The translations under genes and the position numbers were made by a program. The notes beneath the pieces were generated by a model, which made no database searches, was not told the DNA's origin, and saw nothing but the letters and a program-made list of their open reading frames with translations. 64,000 nt of DNA from Ulva prolifera (Eukaryota > Chlorophyta > Ulvophyceae > Ulvales > Ulvaceae), in assembly GCA_023078555.1 (NCBI GenBank), contig CM041198.1:6882924-6946923 (forward strand), read 5' to 3'. Shown here piece by piece: positions 33,223-45,500 of the stretch (its first letter is position 1; every line of letters starts with the position of its first letter).

Positions 33223-36200
33223 ATGTCCTATGACCAGGGATATATCTAAATGTTGATATACTAGTAGCTGTATCATCTGATGTGATCTAAGTTGTGTTCG
33301 CGTGCACGTTCAAATGCACGTGGAACTCAAGACTTGTGACTGAGATATATCTGATATTTTAGTAAAGAGTGACATGACTGCAGCACCATGGTGCGCGACG
33401 CCCTCGTAGCCACATGGCTAGAGCTGATCGACGTCCGCTTGTGATGCCAATACGTATATGCCGCACGTAGGGCGGAAATCTGATGACGTAAAAAGGTGAT
33501 TAATAATAATATGAATCTTATGTGATGGCCGGATTTCCGCCTTATCTGGGGGAGTTGTGACTGTTACCGCCTGAGTCGTGCATGCATACGACAACCAGCC
33601 TGCGTCGGAGGTGAGATGGACATCTCACAACAATGGCTGTGGATGGTGGGTCTGCCTGGTGTTGGGGCTGGTGTGGCTGTGGCTGTCAGCGTGCCAGCGC
33701 AATGGGCAAAAATCGCATATTGTGAGAAGGTGAAGCAACTGAAGGAACGGAATCGAAGTTTGAATCAAAGCAAGACAGCTTGGCGACATGAGAAAACTGC
33801 ACAAGAGCTGCCACTACAAGAATGACTTGACCAGGGACAGGCTCCCGGGCGAGCAGGCTGACCAGGGACACTGGTGGCTACGGTCTCCTGGTTGAGAGTT
33901 CCGGGTTGAGCGTCACGCAGCTCGCGTCTGCGTGCCCGGGAGTCGAAATTTCTCATCGTCCGGGCAGTCGCGCGTGGTTTGGTCGGGTGCCATAGCCCGG
34001 AACAGCATGCTTTCCTGCTCCGGGTCTTTCAATGTGCGACGGCGTGCATCCGAACGCCGGCATAAGTTCAAGTTCACATGCCACCTCGCGGGGCCGTAGT
34101 GGTGCACGCCATTTACGCACGCCATTGACACTGCCATTAGATGCCGCACACGCGGAGCATCGAAGCTATCTCGACACACGGAGAGTTGTCTCATGTCTCG
34201 GCCAGGCAAATTGTATCGAATTCGTGCACATACATGTTTTCCACGCTGCAACTTTGGATATTCGAGCCCCGCGAAGAGTGTGGCCACCACCATGCCCATT
34301 GATACCAGTGATAGCTGCTTTCTTCTTGTCTCTTTGTCTCTGTAGACGTAAACTCAAGAGCGTTGTCGTCGTACCCCAGTGCCGCAGCGATCATTGGTCA
34401 AGACAAGTACGCCTAAGCTCGACAGGAAATATGCCAATCGATGGGACTTCTCTATTCAACATCGAGTCGCATAATGTCTTACGGAGATGTTATTATCTTC
34501 AGGAGATGTCTATTTTGGGGGTACGAAGTTGCCCATTTATCTGGTCGTGTTAAATTGCATGTAGGAGCGGAGACCGCTCTTGTGCAATCTAGCGGATGGA
34601 CCAGAAAACATGTGACAGCGAGTTCGAGTGTGCAGGGGAGTCAAGCATGCAGATGTACTGCCTTCTTAATGCAACATGACGAAGTTGACACTTCACCGCA
34701 GGTATGCCTTACTCAGCAACATGTGTCACAAACGCCTCAGCAATGTCCCGAACTTCGACAGGTGTCTCCTCGAGACAGGAGAACCAAGCAGAAGCCATGT
34801 TTAGCTCTTGCATGGACACGTGCTGATGGGTACAGGTGCCTTCACGAATGATTAGCTTCTGCTTCAGTACACTACAGCCTGGCTGACAACCTGAAGCTGG
34901 CCCGCCATACTAGGTATGCTTCTGCAAAAGATGTGTTGCACGCAGTCAACACTGGCGCTGACATGAGGCTGACAGTGTACGGCTGCTTCAAGACATGAGG
35001 ATTGGTGCAGGGCAACGGCTGCATGAGCAGTCTGGCAAATGAGAAGCCTGTGAGTAGCAGATGCAGCCACCATTGGCCTGCCACCACAAGCTGAAGGTGA
35101 GGATTGCTCCCGCCTGTGATGCAATTTTCAGCAGTTGTGCACTATGATGAGCACGATGGCACGTCGTGGTGACTGCTATGCCTCTGAAAGCATCCCATTT
35201 GCAGGCAACAGCCGGATACGGCACGACAACAACGTCTTTGAACACCAGCAACCGTCTGCTGGTCGTAATAGGAGTCAAGCAGAAGAAGAGAGAATTTCGC
35301 CCATTGTTGTCTCTGCCTGATTTACGTTTCATGCTGATCCGCCTGCAAAGCGCAGGCCTGGTTGCCGGATGCCGGCCCTCGTATGACAGAGCTTGTGCAG
35401 AGCGGCAACCATTCCGCCAGGGCGGTGATATGTGATGTGACAAAGTTGTAGAGCTGATGGGGATTCCCGGTAGGCGATTGGTGGCATATTGCCATGGCGC
35501 AGCGGCGATGGGTGATCGGCGCGACACGAGCTGTAATTTGTCTGTGATCATACCAATACTTTATGATGCATGTATGCGACGCTCAACGACGAAATGGTGC
35601 ATCCTATGTGATTTACGCTCCCCGTCGGCATTACCCGGAAGCCGAATTACCACGGACAGAGTAAAAATACACCCGCGAACGCCTCATGAAAGCAAATCTA
35701 TGAATGGTTGCTTGATGCAGCATGTGTACATGAATTTGCGTGTTTAGAGTGGCAACTAGATATAGGCTGTCTCTGTCACTTGTTTGTCTCACTACCTCCA
35801 AGACTCTATCACCAGCCACCTTCCGCTTGCGCATCATAATAATTCCGATGCCTAATTGTAAGCGTGCTAGAAATTTAAAGCCGGGTGCGTGTAACGAGTG
35901 CTCTGAGGAAGGTGTATATGTACGAACGGCTGTGCTGTAACTGCTGCTCACGTGCATGTCTCAATTGTGTTACCCATCTAGGCAAGCATATCGTATGGGT
36001 GCGGTATCCAAGTTGCATGCACTATCACAAAACTGCATCGGAGATGTGCTGCACACTGTCAGCATCATCTTGACAGCCTTGGCTGCCTTTGCAGGGCAGC
36101 CAAGGCTGCAACTAGACACACGTGCACATGTCCCGCAAGTTAAAATTAATCTGTAAAAACCCTTAATTCAATGCCAGGAACACAGGTTATGTTTCTTAAA

Positions 36201-36720
36201 AAAGAACCCTTAATTTGACGATTTTGCACTCGTGTAAGTTACACGAAAAATGACCTTTAATTAAGTGTTCTTAATTAACCCTTAATTGCAACTTCGGGTG
36301 CCTTCAGTTGCAGCCCTAATCCACACAGCAAATACAACATGTGGAAGACGCCTTAATGATCAATACTGTGGAAGCAATGGCCGCACTGACGCCTAATGGA
36401 GGCCGTCTAATGTAGTGCGCATCAGCTTCATATGCAAACTAGGCTTAGAACTCAGCATGGCAGCTGGATCACAATTCAGTGAGTTCACACTGCCAAAGGC
36501 TGAGCAGCTGTACATACATCGATGCAGCTGTACATACATCGATGCATGTCTGCAGATGTGATGTGCCATGGGTGCTACCCGGCCACATGACCTATTCACC
36601 TAGAGATCTGCACAAACGCACATGCAGCTTCAGACCTCGACGCATCCCTCCCAACCCCGCAGCTGCCAAGCCATAAGCATGCCTACAAGACAGATATGTG
36701 TGCAGATGTAATCTCCAGCC
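33223..36720. other. No gene recognised
   Basis: Notable items: a short inverted repeat GGGCGGAAATC/GATTTCCGCC at about 33470-33545; an ORF at 33616-33825 (MDISQQWLWM...) with a hydrophobic segment and a charged coil but no recognisable family; an AT-rich CCCTTAATT-repeating stretch at 36150-36300; and a hairpin at 36074-36108. The minus-strand gene at 36728-38802 probably has its 3' UTR here. Confidence 0.35.
36074..36108. repeat. Hairpin with perfect 14-bp arms
   Basis: CAGCCTTGGCTGCC at 36074-36087 pairs exactly with 36095-36108 across TTTGCAG. Confidence 0.85.
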
Positions 36721-36727
36721 CGAGCGC

Positions 36728-38591
36728 TCACCCCATGCGGGCATGGCGCATACGCCGCATGCGTCGCATGCGATGCATGCGCATGCGCCGCATGCGCGCA
36801 GGGTCCGCGGGTCGCATGCGCCTAGCGCGCCTCATGCGCCGCATGCCACTCGTGTCCGCTGTCGGCAGCCCCTCTCCCCCCAGTCGCCGACTGACTGCTG
36901 GCACCGACACCGGAGAACCTGCCTCAGGGCTCCCTACGGGCTCGCCCGCGCTGAAGGAGTACTCGTACGGCGCGTAAGCATAGTCTCCTTGCTTGTCAAA
37001 GTAGTACGGAGGATACTCAAAGTACTCCGGCTCTACGTTATAGAGATCATATGGTGGGATCCCGTAATACGTCTCAATTGCATACGGCCCTGGACTGTAC
37101 GCTTCATATGGTGTATATGCATACACATCCGGCGCAGTCCCAGATCCGAAGGAAAATTGATCTGGGCCGTACGCTTCGTAGAATCCATATGCATCCACCG
37201 GCCCCGGCGCCGCGGTAGGAATATCATCAGCATAAGTGTACAAGTAGTCGAAATACGACCCTGAAGGGGCTCCGAGGTTCGCGTCTCCGTAGTACTCGCC
37301 ATCGCCGTAAGGCGAGTAGGCTGAGTAGTCGGGAACGGGCAGCTGCGCGGCAGCGGGGGTGGGCGCGGAGGCGGCCACGGGCGCAGCTGGGCCGCTGGGG
37401 GCCGGACCGAAGAGAATACTTGCGGCGCGGGGGTCCGCGGCGCCGTCCCCGCACTCGGCAGCGGTGGCGCGCATCATGCATGCACGCACCGCGAACTCCA
37501 CGTCTGCGCAGCTGCTGCAGCCGAGGGCCTCATACCTGCAGAGGGGGGCTACCAGATCGTTTTGCTGCTGCAGCGTGTGCAAGGCTTGGACACACTGAAT
37601 TGGCACAGAGCTGGTCAGGATCGACCGCAGCGCCGCTTGGCAGTGGCGGATATATGGCCGCTCCTGGCGACAGGCACACCTTCAGACCATTCCAAGTTGT
37701 TGCTACTCTGTCACACGCTGTTGTTCGCACTTCACCATACCCATGTAATCCTTGCCTAATCAAAAGGCCTGTTCGTGCTGGTGGCTATGCTACTCATATT
37801 CACGTAATGCGCTTCGGAGCAGTTCAAATTCACAATGCATGATGTCACATCTGCACGTTGGGCGCCCACTGTCCAGGACACCATGCTACAAAGGATCCCC
37901 GGCAGGGCAGCAGCAGGAAGGCCAGGTGTCTGAATCAGGAGGCGCACGGCACAGCATGCGCAGCTGTCCGACACACGCATCTACCCCGTGTCCGCGTGAG
38001 TGCGATGACACTAGTAGCTCACACATCGATCAACAGAATTCCCGCAGACGGCATCATGCCACCAGTTTGAGTCAGTGTCAATGAGAGACAGCGTCCTGCG
38101 GCGGCGAAAGCGGCGGCAGGCGGTGGTGGCGCACCAGGCAATCAGCGCCGGCTGGCACTCCTCTGCGAGCTCCATGCCGATGCAGTTCATGGCCGCCTCT
38201 TCTATGTTCTCAAACTCAGCATATGATGTTCCTGAGAAGCCTTGGTTGACGCAGAACAGCATCCCCGGCTCGTCAGAAAACTCGTGGGGAACGCAGAAGT
38301 CTGGGGCGCCTGCATGCATACCGTGAAATTGCTCGGCAGATCCTGATGTGGCTTGGGTTGGCCAACCATGGGGGGGATGCGGACTGGGGTGCTGTGCGAT
38401 GTGTGCTGTGCGGATGGCAGGGTCGGTGCATGAACGAAGATGATCATGTAGCGTGGAGGATCACCGGGACTGCCGTGGCATCAAATTCCTCAAGATGATT
38501 CATTTTTCTGCACGTATGAACCATCCCGGGCCAGGGGAGGGGAACCCCGCAAGCTATACGCGCGGCTGCCACAAACATATATACTTCAACA

Positions 38592-38625
<34 letters not shown>

Positions 38626-38802
38626 CTGGGGAGCAGCCGCCCTCGGCGGACATCGGCATGCGGGCCATGCATTGGGCGAGCATGCCCGTGACCGTCAGTG
38701 CCGCCGCATCCGCCGCCTGCAGGTCTGCCGGCACACACAGGCCCGTGGTGGCGTCGAACGCACATGCTTCTAGAAGCAGATCTGCCGAGGCACCGGCATC
38801 GC
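36728..38802 (-). CDS. Secreted-type cysteine-rich and Tyr/Pro/Gly-rich protein, 3' exons
   Basis: Three exons are supported: 38802-38626, 38309-38050 and 37594-36728, with GT-AG junctions and matching phases. The first two encode cysteine-spaced helical segments (LLLEACAFDATTGLCVP, MLAQCMARMP, GGCSPGAPDFCVP, AAMNCIGMELAEECQPALIA). The third starts CVQALHTLQQQNDLVAPLCR and GCSSCADVEF, then becomes a long Tyr/Pro/Gly/Asp-rich tail with many EAYGP- and PYEAY-like words. It ends in an odd Arg-Met repeat produced by tandem GCATGCGC DNA. The G30 run (38594-38623) lies just inside the intron after the first exon. Upstream exons, including any signal peptide, were not found. The composition suggests a wall or matrix protein; the family is unknown. 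Confidence 0.6.
36735..36860. repeat. GCATGCGC-type low-complexity tract
   Basis: Repeated CGCATGCG words, each self-complementary, form a dense tract that encodes the Arg-Met tail of the minus-strand gene. The tract may have expanded and extended the reading frame. Confidence 0.75.
38594..38623 (+). repeat. Homopolymer of 30 G
   Basis: The third G/C homopolymer in the window. On the coding (minus) strand it is a C run directly after an intron donor. Confidence 0.9.
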
Positions 38803-39030
38803 CTGCACAAACACAGAATCACTTGATATGGCTCCAGCTGGCGATTTAAGTCTTCACCTCCTGACGCAGTGAGCGAGCATGCTGTTGAGGGCTTGCCACG
38901 GGCTGAGGCCGACCATACTCGGCGATGAACAGTACAGTAAGCTAGTCTGGATTTTCGTACATACCAGCATCCATCGGTATACCAGCATCCATCGGAGGAC
39001 ATTGGCAACTCCGGATGAACGGAATCACAT

Positions 39031-39122
39031 GCTGTTTGTGGGGCTCTCAAGAATCTTAAGAGCCCCACAAACAGCGGGGTCGAAGCTTCGGCCCCGCTAT
39101 TACTGCAGTGCACTTCGAAGTG
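39031..39122. repeat. Three palindromes in a row
   Basis: 39031-39047 pairs perfectly with 39059-39075 (17-bp arms); 39073-39096 is a 24-bp palindrome with one mismatched pair (centre GAAGCTTC); 39107-39122 (TGCACTTCGAAGTGCA) is perfect. They sit next to a dispersed-repeat copy at 38940-39030. Confidence 0.9.
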
Positions 39123-39944
39123 CAGATTTTACTTATTTGCAGTGACAACGAGGGTCAGCAGGTGTGAGGGGCGGGTACCAATTGACACATCGGAGTCTTA
39201 AGTCTCCACACGAATACATACATTGCCCAGATGCACACAGCCAGTCTGGGCGCGGCCAGCGCCCCAACGAGCCTGTCTGTGCGATGTAGTCTGTGCGATG
39301 AGCCTGGTGTTTACAACAACAAAACAGCAATGATGATCCCAGATCTCTTCTAGAAGAAACGTACGCGTGGGCCTTTACAGTGCTGTGTGTTCTGATTTTG
39401 GCCAAAAAAACGTCCGGCAGTCATTTGTGGGTGCGTCGCTTTTGATGGGGCCACGTCATGTGACGATGATGCCGCCACGGGCCGCAGGCACTGCAGCATG
39501 AGATTGAGAATCCCTATCTCCAGGAGACGGACGTATCGGGGATGTCAGAACACGGGAGCTTATCAGAATTCGGGGACAGTGCACCTGTGGCGCAGGTGAG
39601 CATGCAGTGGTTTCAGCCAATCTTGGTGTTGCAGACATTTCAGTCAATTGATAAATTATTGCGTATTGTCCGCAGCTTGCAACTGTGGGCCAGCACCATT
39701 GCTTCAGTGTGCCCTGTGGCTTGAGGCACCACATCCGGATGGCCCCGGCCGGCCGGCCCGGGGCCACCACAGCACTGTACAGGACGTCCTTGCAGCCAGG
39801 CAACAACAGCAACTCCGTCACTCTGCCAGTGGTGCCCTACTGTGAAGGCTATCGAATTATGCATCCTGACAATGCATACTCGTATGCGCAATTGTGTCCT
39901 GTGTCCTACATGTTGGAGCCGGCCAGATGTGTGAGCTGGTTTGT
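39123..39944. other. No complete gene; possible downstream exon of the next gene
   Basis: The minus strand at about 39650-39800 reads LLPGCKDVLYSAVVAPG, then MWCLKPQGTLKQWCWPTVAS, which resembles a cysteine-bearing exon of the gene at 39945-40424. No clean splice acceptor was found, so it is not annotated as coding. Confidence 0.3.
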
Positions 39945-40424
39945 TTAGTTTCTCTGCCATACTATGGCCTGATATGTTGTAAATTGATTGCACTGGTGGG
40001 AGACGGATGTGCACTGCACCGTACCACTGCATCGCAACACCGTGGTTTTCGATTTCACATGACTGGGAGCCGATGAATGGCAGAATTTGACAGACTCAGC
40101 TTGTACACGGACAGTGTCAGCTAGCTTCCACAAAGGTGCAAAATTTACACAAGTTTTAACACACTTGTCCACGAGTGTCCTCCACTCAGCACGTGGAACG
40201 TTCAGCATACGGTATACGAAAGGCAAGCACGCTGCAGAACTGAGCAGTTGCCGTGCGGATCGCTCAGTCATGCAGCGCATGCGCAGAGGCTGCGGCACGA
40301 TCATGCCGGATCCGGAGAACACCGCGGCCGACCACAGTTCGTCCAGATTCGCACCTCTGACTGGAACAGCCGCTAGAACGGATACAGCGACAGCTGAAGC
40401 CGCAAGAGCTTTGATGTACATCAT
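39945..40424 (-). CDS. Probable secreted protein, first exon
   Basis: From the ATG at 40424 the frame reads MMYIKALAASAVAVSVLAAV, then PVRGANLDELW, a good signal peptide with a cleavage site near VRG. The mature part has spaced cysteines (MRCMTERSA, SSAACLPFVY, LVDKCVKTCVNFAPLWKL). The frame stays open to 39945, but a GTGTAC donor near 40110, after LWKLADTV, may end the coding exon and make the rest intron. An upstream in-frame ATG at 40460 would put extra residues before the signal and is less likely. Family unknown. It may belong with the other cysteine-rich secreted proteins of the window in a general sense, but no sequence similarity to them is visible. Confidence 0.45.
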   Translation of the reverse strand: MMYIKALAASAVAVSVLAAVPVRGANLDELWSAAVFSGSGMIVPQPLRMRCMTERSARQLLSSAACLPFVYRMLNVPRAEWRTLVDKCVKTCVNFAPLWKLADTVRVQAESVKFCHSSAPSHVKSKTTVLRCSGTVQCTSVSHQCNQFTTYQAIVWQRN

Positions 40425-40460
40425 CAGAAGGTGCTTCCAGCTGATGGTATTCTGGAGCAA

Positions 40461-42514
40461 CCTTCACAGCAGGGCGGGCTGCGAGCGCAGGTCTGAATTC
40501 TGCAAGCACTAGCCGAACTCTTCGGGCACAGCGCTGCAGGACAATCTTCGGGACAAATGATGAAGACACACACGGCAGCCGACTTTAATGCTTGTCCATC
40601 GCGCGCTTGCACCCGCCATTCTCGCGACAGGCAGACCGGACCTGCAGCTGGGCTTGAGCGAGCTCAGATCATGAACGTTGCAACGCTGCCTGTGCACGCC
40701 ATCGCAACTGTGAGTGCACACGGACATGACGAGGTGTCCGATCATGCCGAGTGGGCCCCGAGCGAAGTGCTGTCATCTTCTCTGCGCAGCGCCCGCGCTG
40801 AATTGCACGATGTACGCGTGAAAATGGCATCATGCGGGCAGTGTGACCACGTGCAACGTAGCTATAGTACATGCAGCCTTACTGATACTTTACGAGATTT
40901 TACTTGTGCACACTTATCGCAAGTAATGTGCAAAAGCATCCTGGTTCCCCGAGCATGGCCAATTCATTGTTTCTCTGTTCACCGGCATGCTGGACCGAGA
41001 CCGTCGATTGCAACACTGCAATTGCAACTGGCGAGACTGCTAGTTGTTGTCTCGAGAGCTCTAGGTAGAGCGACCACTTTCATCGACTGTCTCAGTGGCA
41101 GAAGGACACCGACGCATGAATTTAGACGCATGTTGCGCACTTGCTTCGTGTACCGCTGCGATATCGATCCGACGCACGTTGCGGTCTCAGTGGCGTGCTA
41201 CGGCGCCGCACCAGTCCAAATTTGCTGCACGTCATAATTATCCAATCCGAAGGCGCCTGAGCATGGCAGGCATGGGCCGCTGCGCCATCTCTGCACAGTG
41301 TCGCAAACGTGCAATTGACAATGCTTGCAGATTGACTGGCAACACAGCTGCACTATTTAATTTTCCACTGAACTAGCTGTTTCAATTCTGGCAGTTTGCG
41401 ACAAGATCAAAGGCGCAGGTGTGCGTGAAATACGCAAGTTTCGTCTCCTGCAGTCAAGGCAGCGACAGGGACAGGTGCAGATGTTTTGGTTTCACAGCCA
41501 TATATGGTGCATGCGCAGGAGCTGGTCGAGATAAGCGTAGCAGCCCACCGGCAGCTCATCACGCCAGGATCACACCCGCATCATGCCCGAGCCGATGCTG
41601 GATCATGCCCCCGAGCTGATGACTGCCTGCGCATGAGGCACACTGCAATTGGCCGGCGCAATTGCCCTTCAATGCAGTGTATGAAAGCCTCTATATGTAA
41701 TCATGCATACATACATATGGCCTTTTGCTGTTATCAGGCCGACAAAACAAGCACTATCATCCCCCAGTTGGCCCAACATGTGTAGCCCGCTAGTGGCCGG
41801 CTAGCTGGGCTTCAGCTTAATGCTTATCCATGGGCATCAAGCTGGGCAGCATGCCTTAGCCATTTGAGTGGCATTAGTGGCGGGCACGTGCATCAGAGGC
41901 TGGAATGCTAGGACACTACCAGGTCTGAGTGATTAACATCATATCAACCTCCGTGCCTTCACCTTAATCACACAGGGCACACAGGGCACACAGGGCAAGC
42001 AAGCTCGAAGCCGGCTGTGGCTGAGGTAGTCACCCTGCCTGGCTACACTGTGCACTGTGCACTTTGCTTTACAATTGCAGCTACTATTATAATAGTAGCT
42101 GCAGCAGAGGGGAGACACAGCCAGTTTGGATGACATGGGACGTTACGGAGCAGCCAAACCACAACAGGCATATCACAGCAGATGGACAGACGTATCGGGC
42201 GTATCACATGTATGTGCAAGCTTGGCCCAGTCAGTGAGCCCTCAAAATCATGTCTGCTGTACAACTGCTGACCCCAAAAACCAACAATGGCTGCCAGCGC
42301 ACGTGCTGCTCCCACCTGCATTACTTTTACTGCTGTCCATCATTCAAAGCTTTATGTTTCCTGATCTTCCATTGAAATGAGGCTGCGAGAATATCAGAAT
42401 CGATTGTTCAAGGATCGCACCGGTAAACTGCAGGTGACCCCTCGGCAGCCGCACCACCTTGAGACCGCACCCCCAGCCACCTCCAGCCACCCTCAGCCAT
42501 CTCCGGTACTGGAA
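40461..42514. other. No gene recognised
   Basis: The ORF at 40557-41237 (plus) has no motif and biased composition. A (CACAGGG) triplet repeat lies at about 41970-41995 and a 28-bp palindrome at 42076-42103. The last few hundred bases should contain the 3' UTR of the NLR gene. Confidence 0.35.
42076..42103. repeat. Perfect 28-bp palindrome
   Basis: TGCAGCTACTATTA is followed directly by its reverse complement, with no spacer. Confidence 0.95.
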
Positions 42515-45500
42515 TCATGCACCCACATCCCGAACGTTGCGCCGCAGCGGCTCGCACCAGCCACTGACGCCCACCGGCAGCCGCTCCAGGCGCGAGCACC
42601 CCGTCAGGTCCATCATCACCAGCTCACTGCACCGACCCAGACTCTGCGGCAGCTCCGACAGCCGGCCACACCCGGTCAGCTCGAGCGCAGTCAGGTGTCC
42701 GAGGTCGCCGATAGACTTCGGCAGGTACGCCAAGCTCCTGCAGCCCTGAAAGTCAAGGTCCACCAGCCGGCTGCACCCGCCGATGCTCTGCGGCAGATGC
42801 TCCAGCACCTCGCAGCCTTCGAGGTCGAGGTACCGCATGCACCACAGGCCACCGATCGCGTCCGGCAGCTGCCGCAACCGCCTGCAGTCTTGCAGGTCCA
42901 GAGCCACCAGTGCGGTGCACTCGCCGAGGGCCTGTGGCAGCTGCTCGAGGCTGTAGCATCCCCCAAGGAAGAGGATCGTGAGGTGGCTGAGGCTGCCGAT
43001 GGATTCGGGGAGCTGCTGTAGGCTGCTGCAGTTGAGTAGGTCGAGGTCCACGAGCGCACTGCAACGCCCGAGGCTCTCCGGCAGCTGCTGCAGGCTGTGA
43101 CAGCCTCGCAAGATGAGGAACTTGAGGTGGGAGAGGCCGCCGATGATGTCCGGAAGCCTGGCGAGGCTCTTGCAGTTCTGCAGGTACAGCGAGACGAGCT
43201 CGGTGCAGCCGCCCAGGCCTTGCGGCAGCTCCTCCAGACTCTCACAGCCAGCGAGCTGTAGGACTGTGAGGTGGCTGAGTCCGCCGAGAGACTCCGGGAG
43301 GTGCGTCAGGCTCGTGCAGTTCTGGAGGTACAGGGCGACGAGCTTCCCGCAGCCGCCGAGGTCGGGGGGCAGCTGCTGCAGAGCACCGCAGCCTTTCAAA
43401 ATGAGCGTGGTGAGCTGGCAGAGGGCTCCGATGCTGTCCGGCAGCCGCCCGAGGCGCTTGCAGTCATGCAGGTCAAGATCTACCAGCTGGCTGCATAGGC
43501 CGATGCCCTGCGGCAGCTGCTGCAGGCCCTCGCAGCCGTGGAGGTGGAGGATGGTGAGCTGCGCGAGACCCCCGACCGAGTCGGGCAGCTGTGTGAGGCT
43601 CGTGCAGTCCTGCAGGTCGAGATCGACCAGCGCACTGCAGGCGCCGAGGCTCTGCGGCACCTGCTCGAGCCGCGTGCAGCCGTTCAGGTGGACGAGCGTG
43701 AGCTGTCTGAGTCTTCCGATGGTGTCGGGCAGGTATGCTAGGTTTGTGCAGCCCTGGAGGCCGAGCGCTGCGAGCTCGACGCAGTCGCCGATGCTCTGCG
43801 GGAGCTGTTCTAGCGCTTCACAGCCGAGCAGAATGAGGAGCTTCAGCTGCTGCAGGGACCCGGTTGTGTCGGGCAGCAGTGTCAGCCTCACACAGTGCTG
43901 AAGATCCAGCGCGACGAGGGCACTGCAACCGCCGAGACTTTCTGGGATGCGATGAAGACGAGCACACCCGCCCAGAGAGAGAATGGTGAGCTGGCGGAGC
44001 GCTCCGATGGAGTCAGGCAGGTGTGTGAGGCTTCTGCAGCCCCGCAGGTCCAGAGAGATGAGCTCGATGCAGCTCCCAACACCCGGTGGCACACGTTCCA
44101 GGCCGACGCATCCTCTCAGGTCGAGGTGCGTCAGCAGGCTGAGGCTTCCGAGGGCTTCAGGCAGATGCATGAGGGCCTTGCAGTGCCCAAGATTCAGCGC
44201 CACGAGCTCTCTGCATCTCCCGATGCCCTCCGGCAGCTGGGCCAGGTGAGCGTGGCCTGAGATGGCCAGGCTCTTGAGGTGGACATGGCTCGAGCCGTGC
44301 AGCAGGCGCTCCAGCAGCGCCACCAGCCCATCGCTGCTGGAGGCCAGGCTCAGTAGCGTTAGGCTACTGCATGCGTTGAGCATCTCTGGTGGCCATGCCA
44401 AGCTGGTGCAGGAGCCGAGGTCAAGGTGCTGCAGCTCGGAGCACCGATCGAGGCTCACGGGGACGCTCACGAGGCCAGAGCAGCCCTGCAGATTCAGGTG
44501 CGTCAGCAGCATGCATCGGCCGATGCTCGCGGGCAGGTGCGTGAGAGCTTCACAGTTCTGGAGGTCCAGGTGGAGGAGCTGCTGCGCCGCCGGCAGCAGG
44601 CAGTGCAGCACCGCGGCCACGCCGGTGCAGCCGGAGAGGTCGAGGAAGTTGAGCAGCGGCAGCTCGACTGTGGACTGTTTCAGAGCGGCGCCGAGGCGCG
44701 ACACGTCTCCGCTGAGACGCAGATACCGCAGCTTCGACATGGGTGGCCAGTGCAGTGCTGCAGACTGCGCCATGATGTGATCGATGCAGGCGGACGCTTG
44801 TTCACCTCTGCGCTGTGGGTCTGTGGCTGAAAACGCCTCTTGCAGAGCTGCTTGCGTGTAGAAGCTGGACCGGCTGCGGCGCGGCTGCTCTGTAGCGCGA
44901 CGTTTACTCGCGCTGTTGCCTTCACGAGCCCGCAAATGCTCCAGTGCAATCTCGTGGAGAATTTCATGCATGCAGTACTCCCGCCGCTGGAACGCGTCGG
45001 TCGACACTGACAGCAGGTTGCGGTCGACGAGCGCCTGCAGCTTCCTCGCAGCTGCCTGGACGCTCGCGGACGTGTGCAGGGGTGCGTTCGAGGCAAAGAG
45101 GTGCAGCAGGTGCGCCTCCGGCATGTGTGCGCTGCCGGGGAATGCCGCACAGTCGACGAAGCACCGCCGCAGTGAAGGCGGCAGCTGCTGCACGCTCGTC
45201 TCGCATGTGGCCACCGCCCCCCCCGCGCCGTCAATCGCAAGCTGGCTGAGTAGACAGTGCAGTGCCTCCTGTTGCTCCACCCTCGCCTCTGCCGCGCTGC
45301 TGCAGCGCTCCAGAACCTCCTTCACGCTTGCTCCCAGCACCTTCAATGCGAGAGGGTTCCCGCTGCACTTGCCGATCATCTGCGAGCAGACCTCCTCGCA
45401 GGCAGCAGTCGGCGGGGGGCAGCGCTCATGATCAGGGAAGGCAGAGTGATGGAACAGCCGCTGCGAGTGTCCTTCGTCAAGGCCATGCACCTTCACCACT

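Noticed and set aside
33616-33825. Small ORF with a hydrophobic segment and coil
   Set aside because: Too short, no paralogue in the window and no supporting signals; mentioned only in the gap description.
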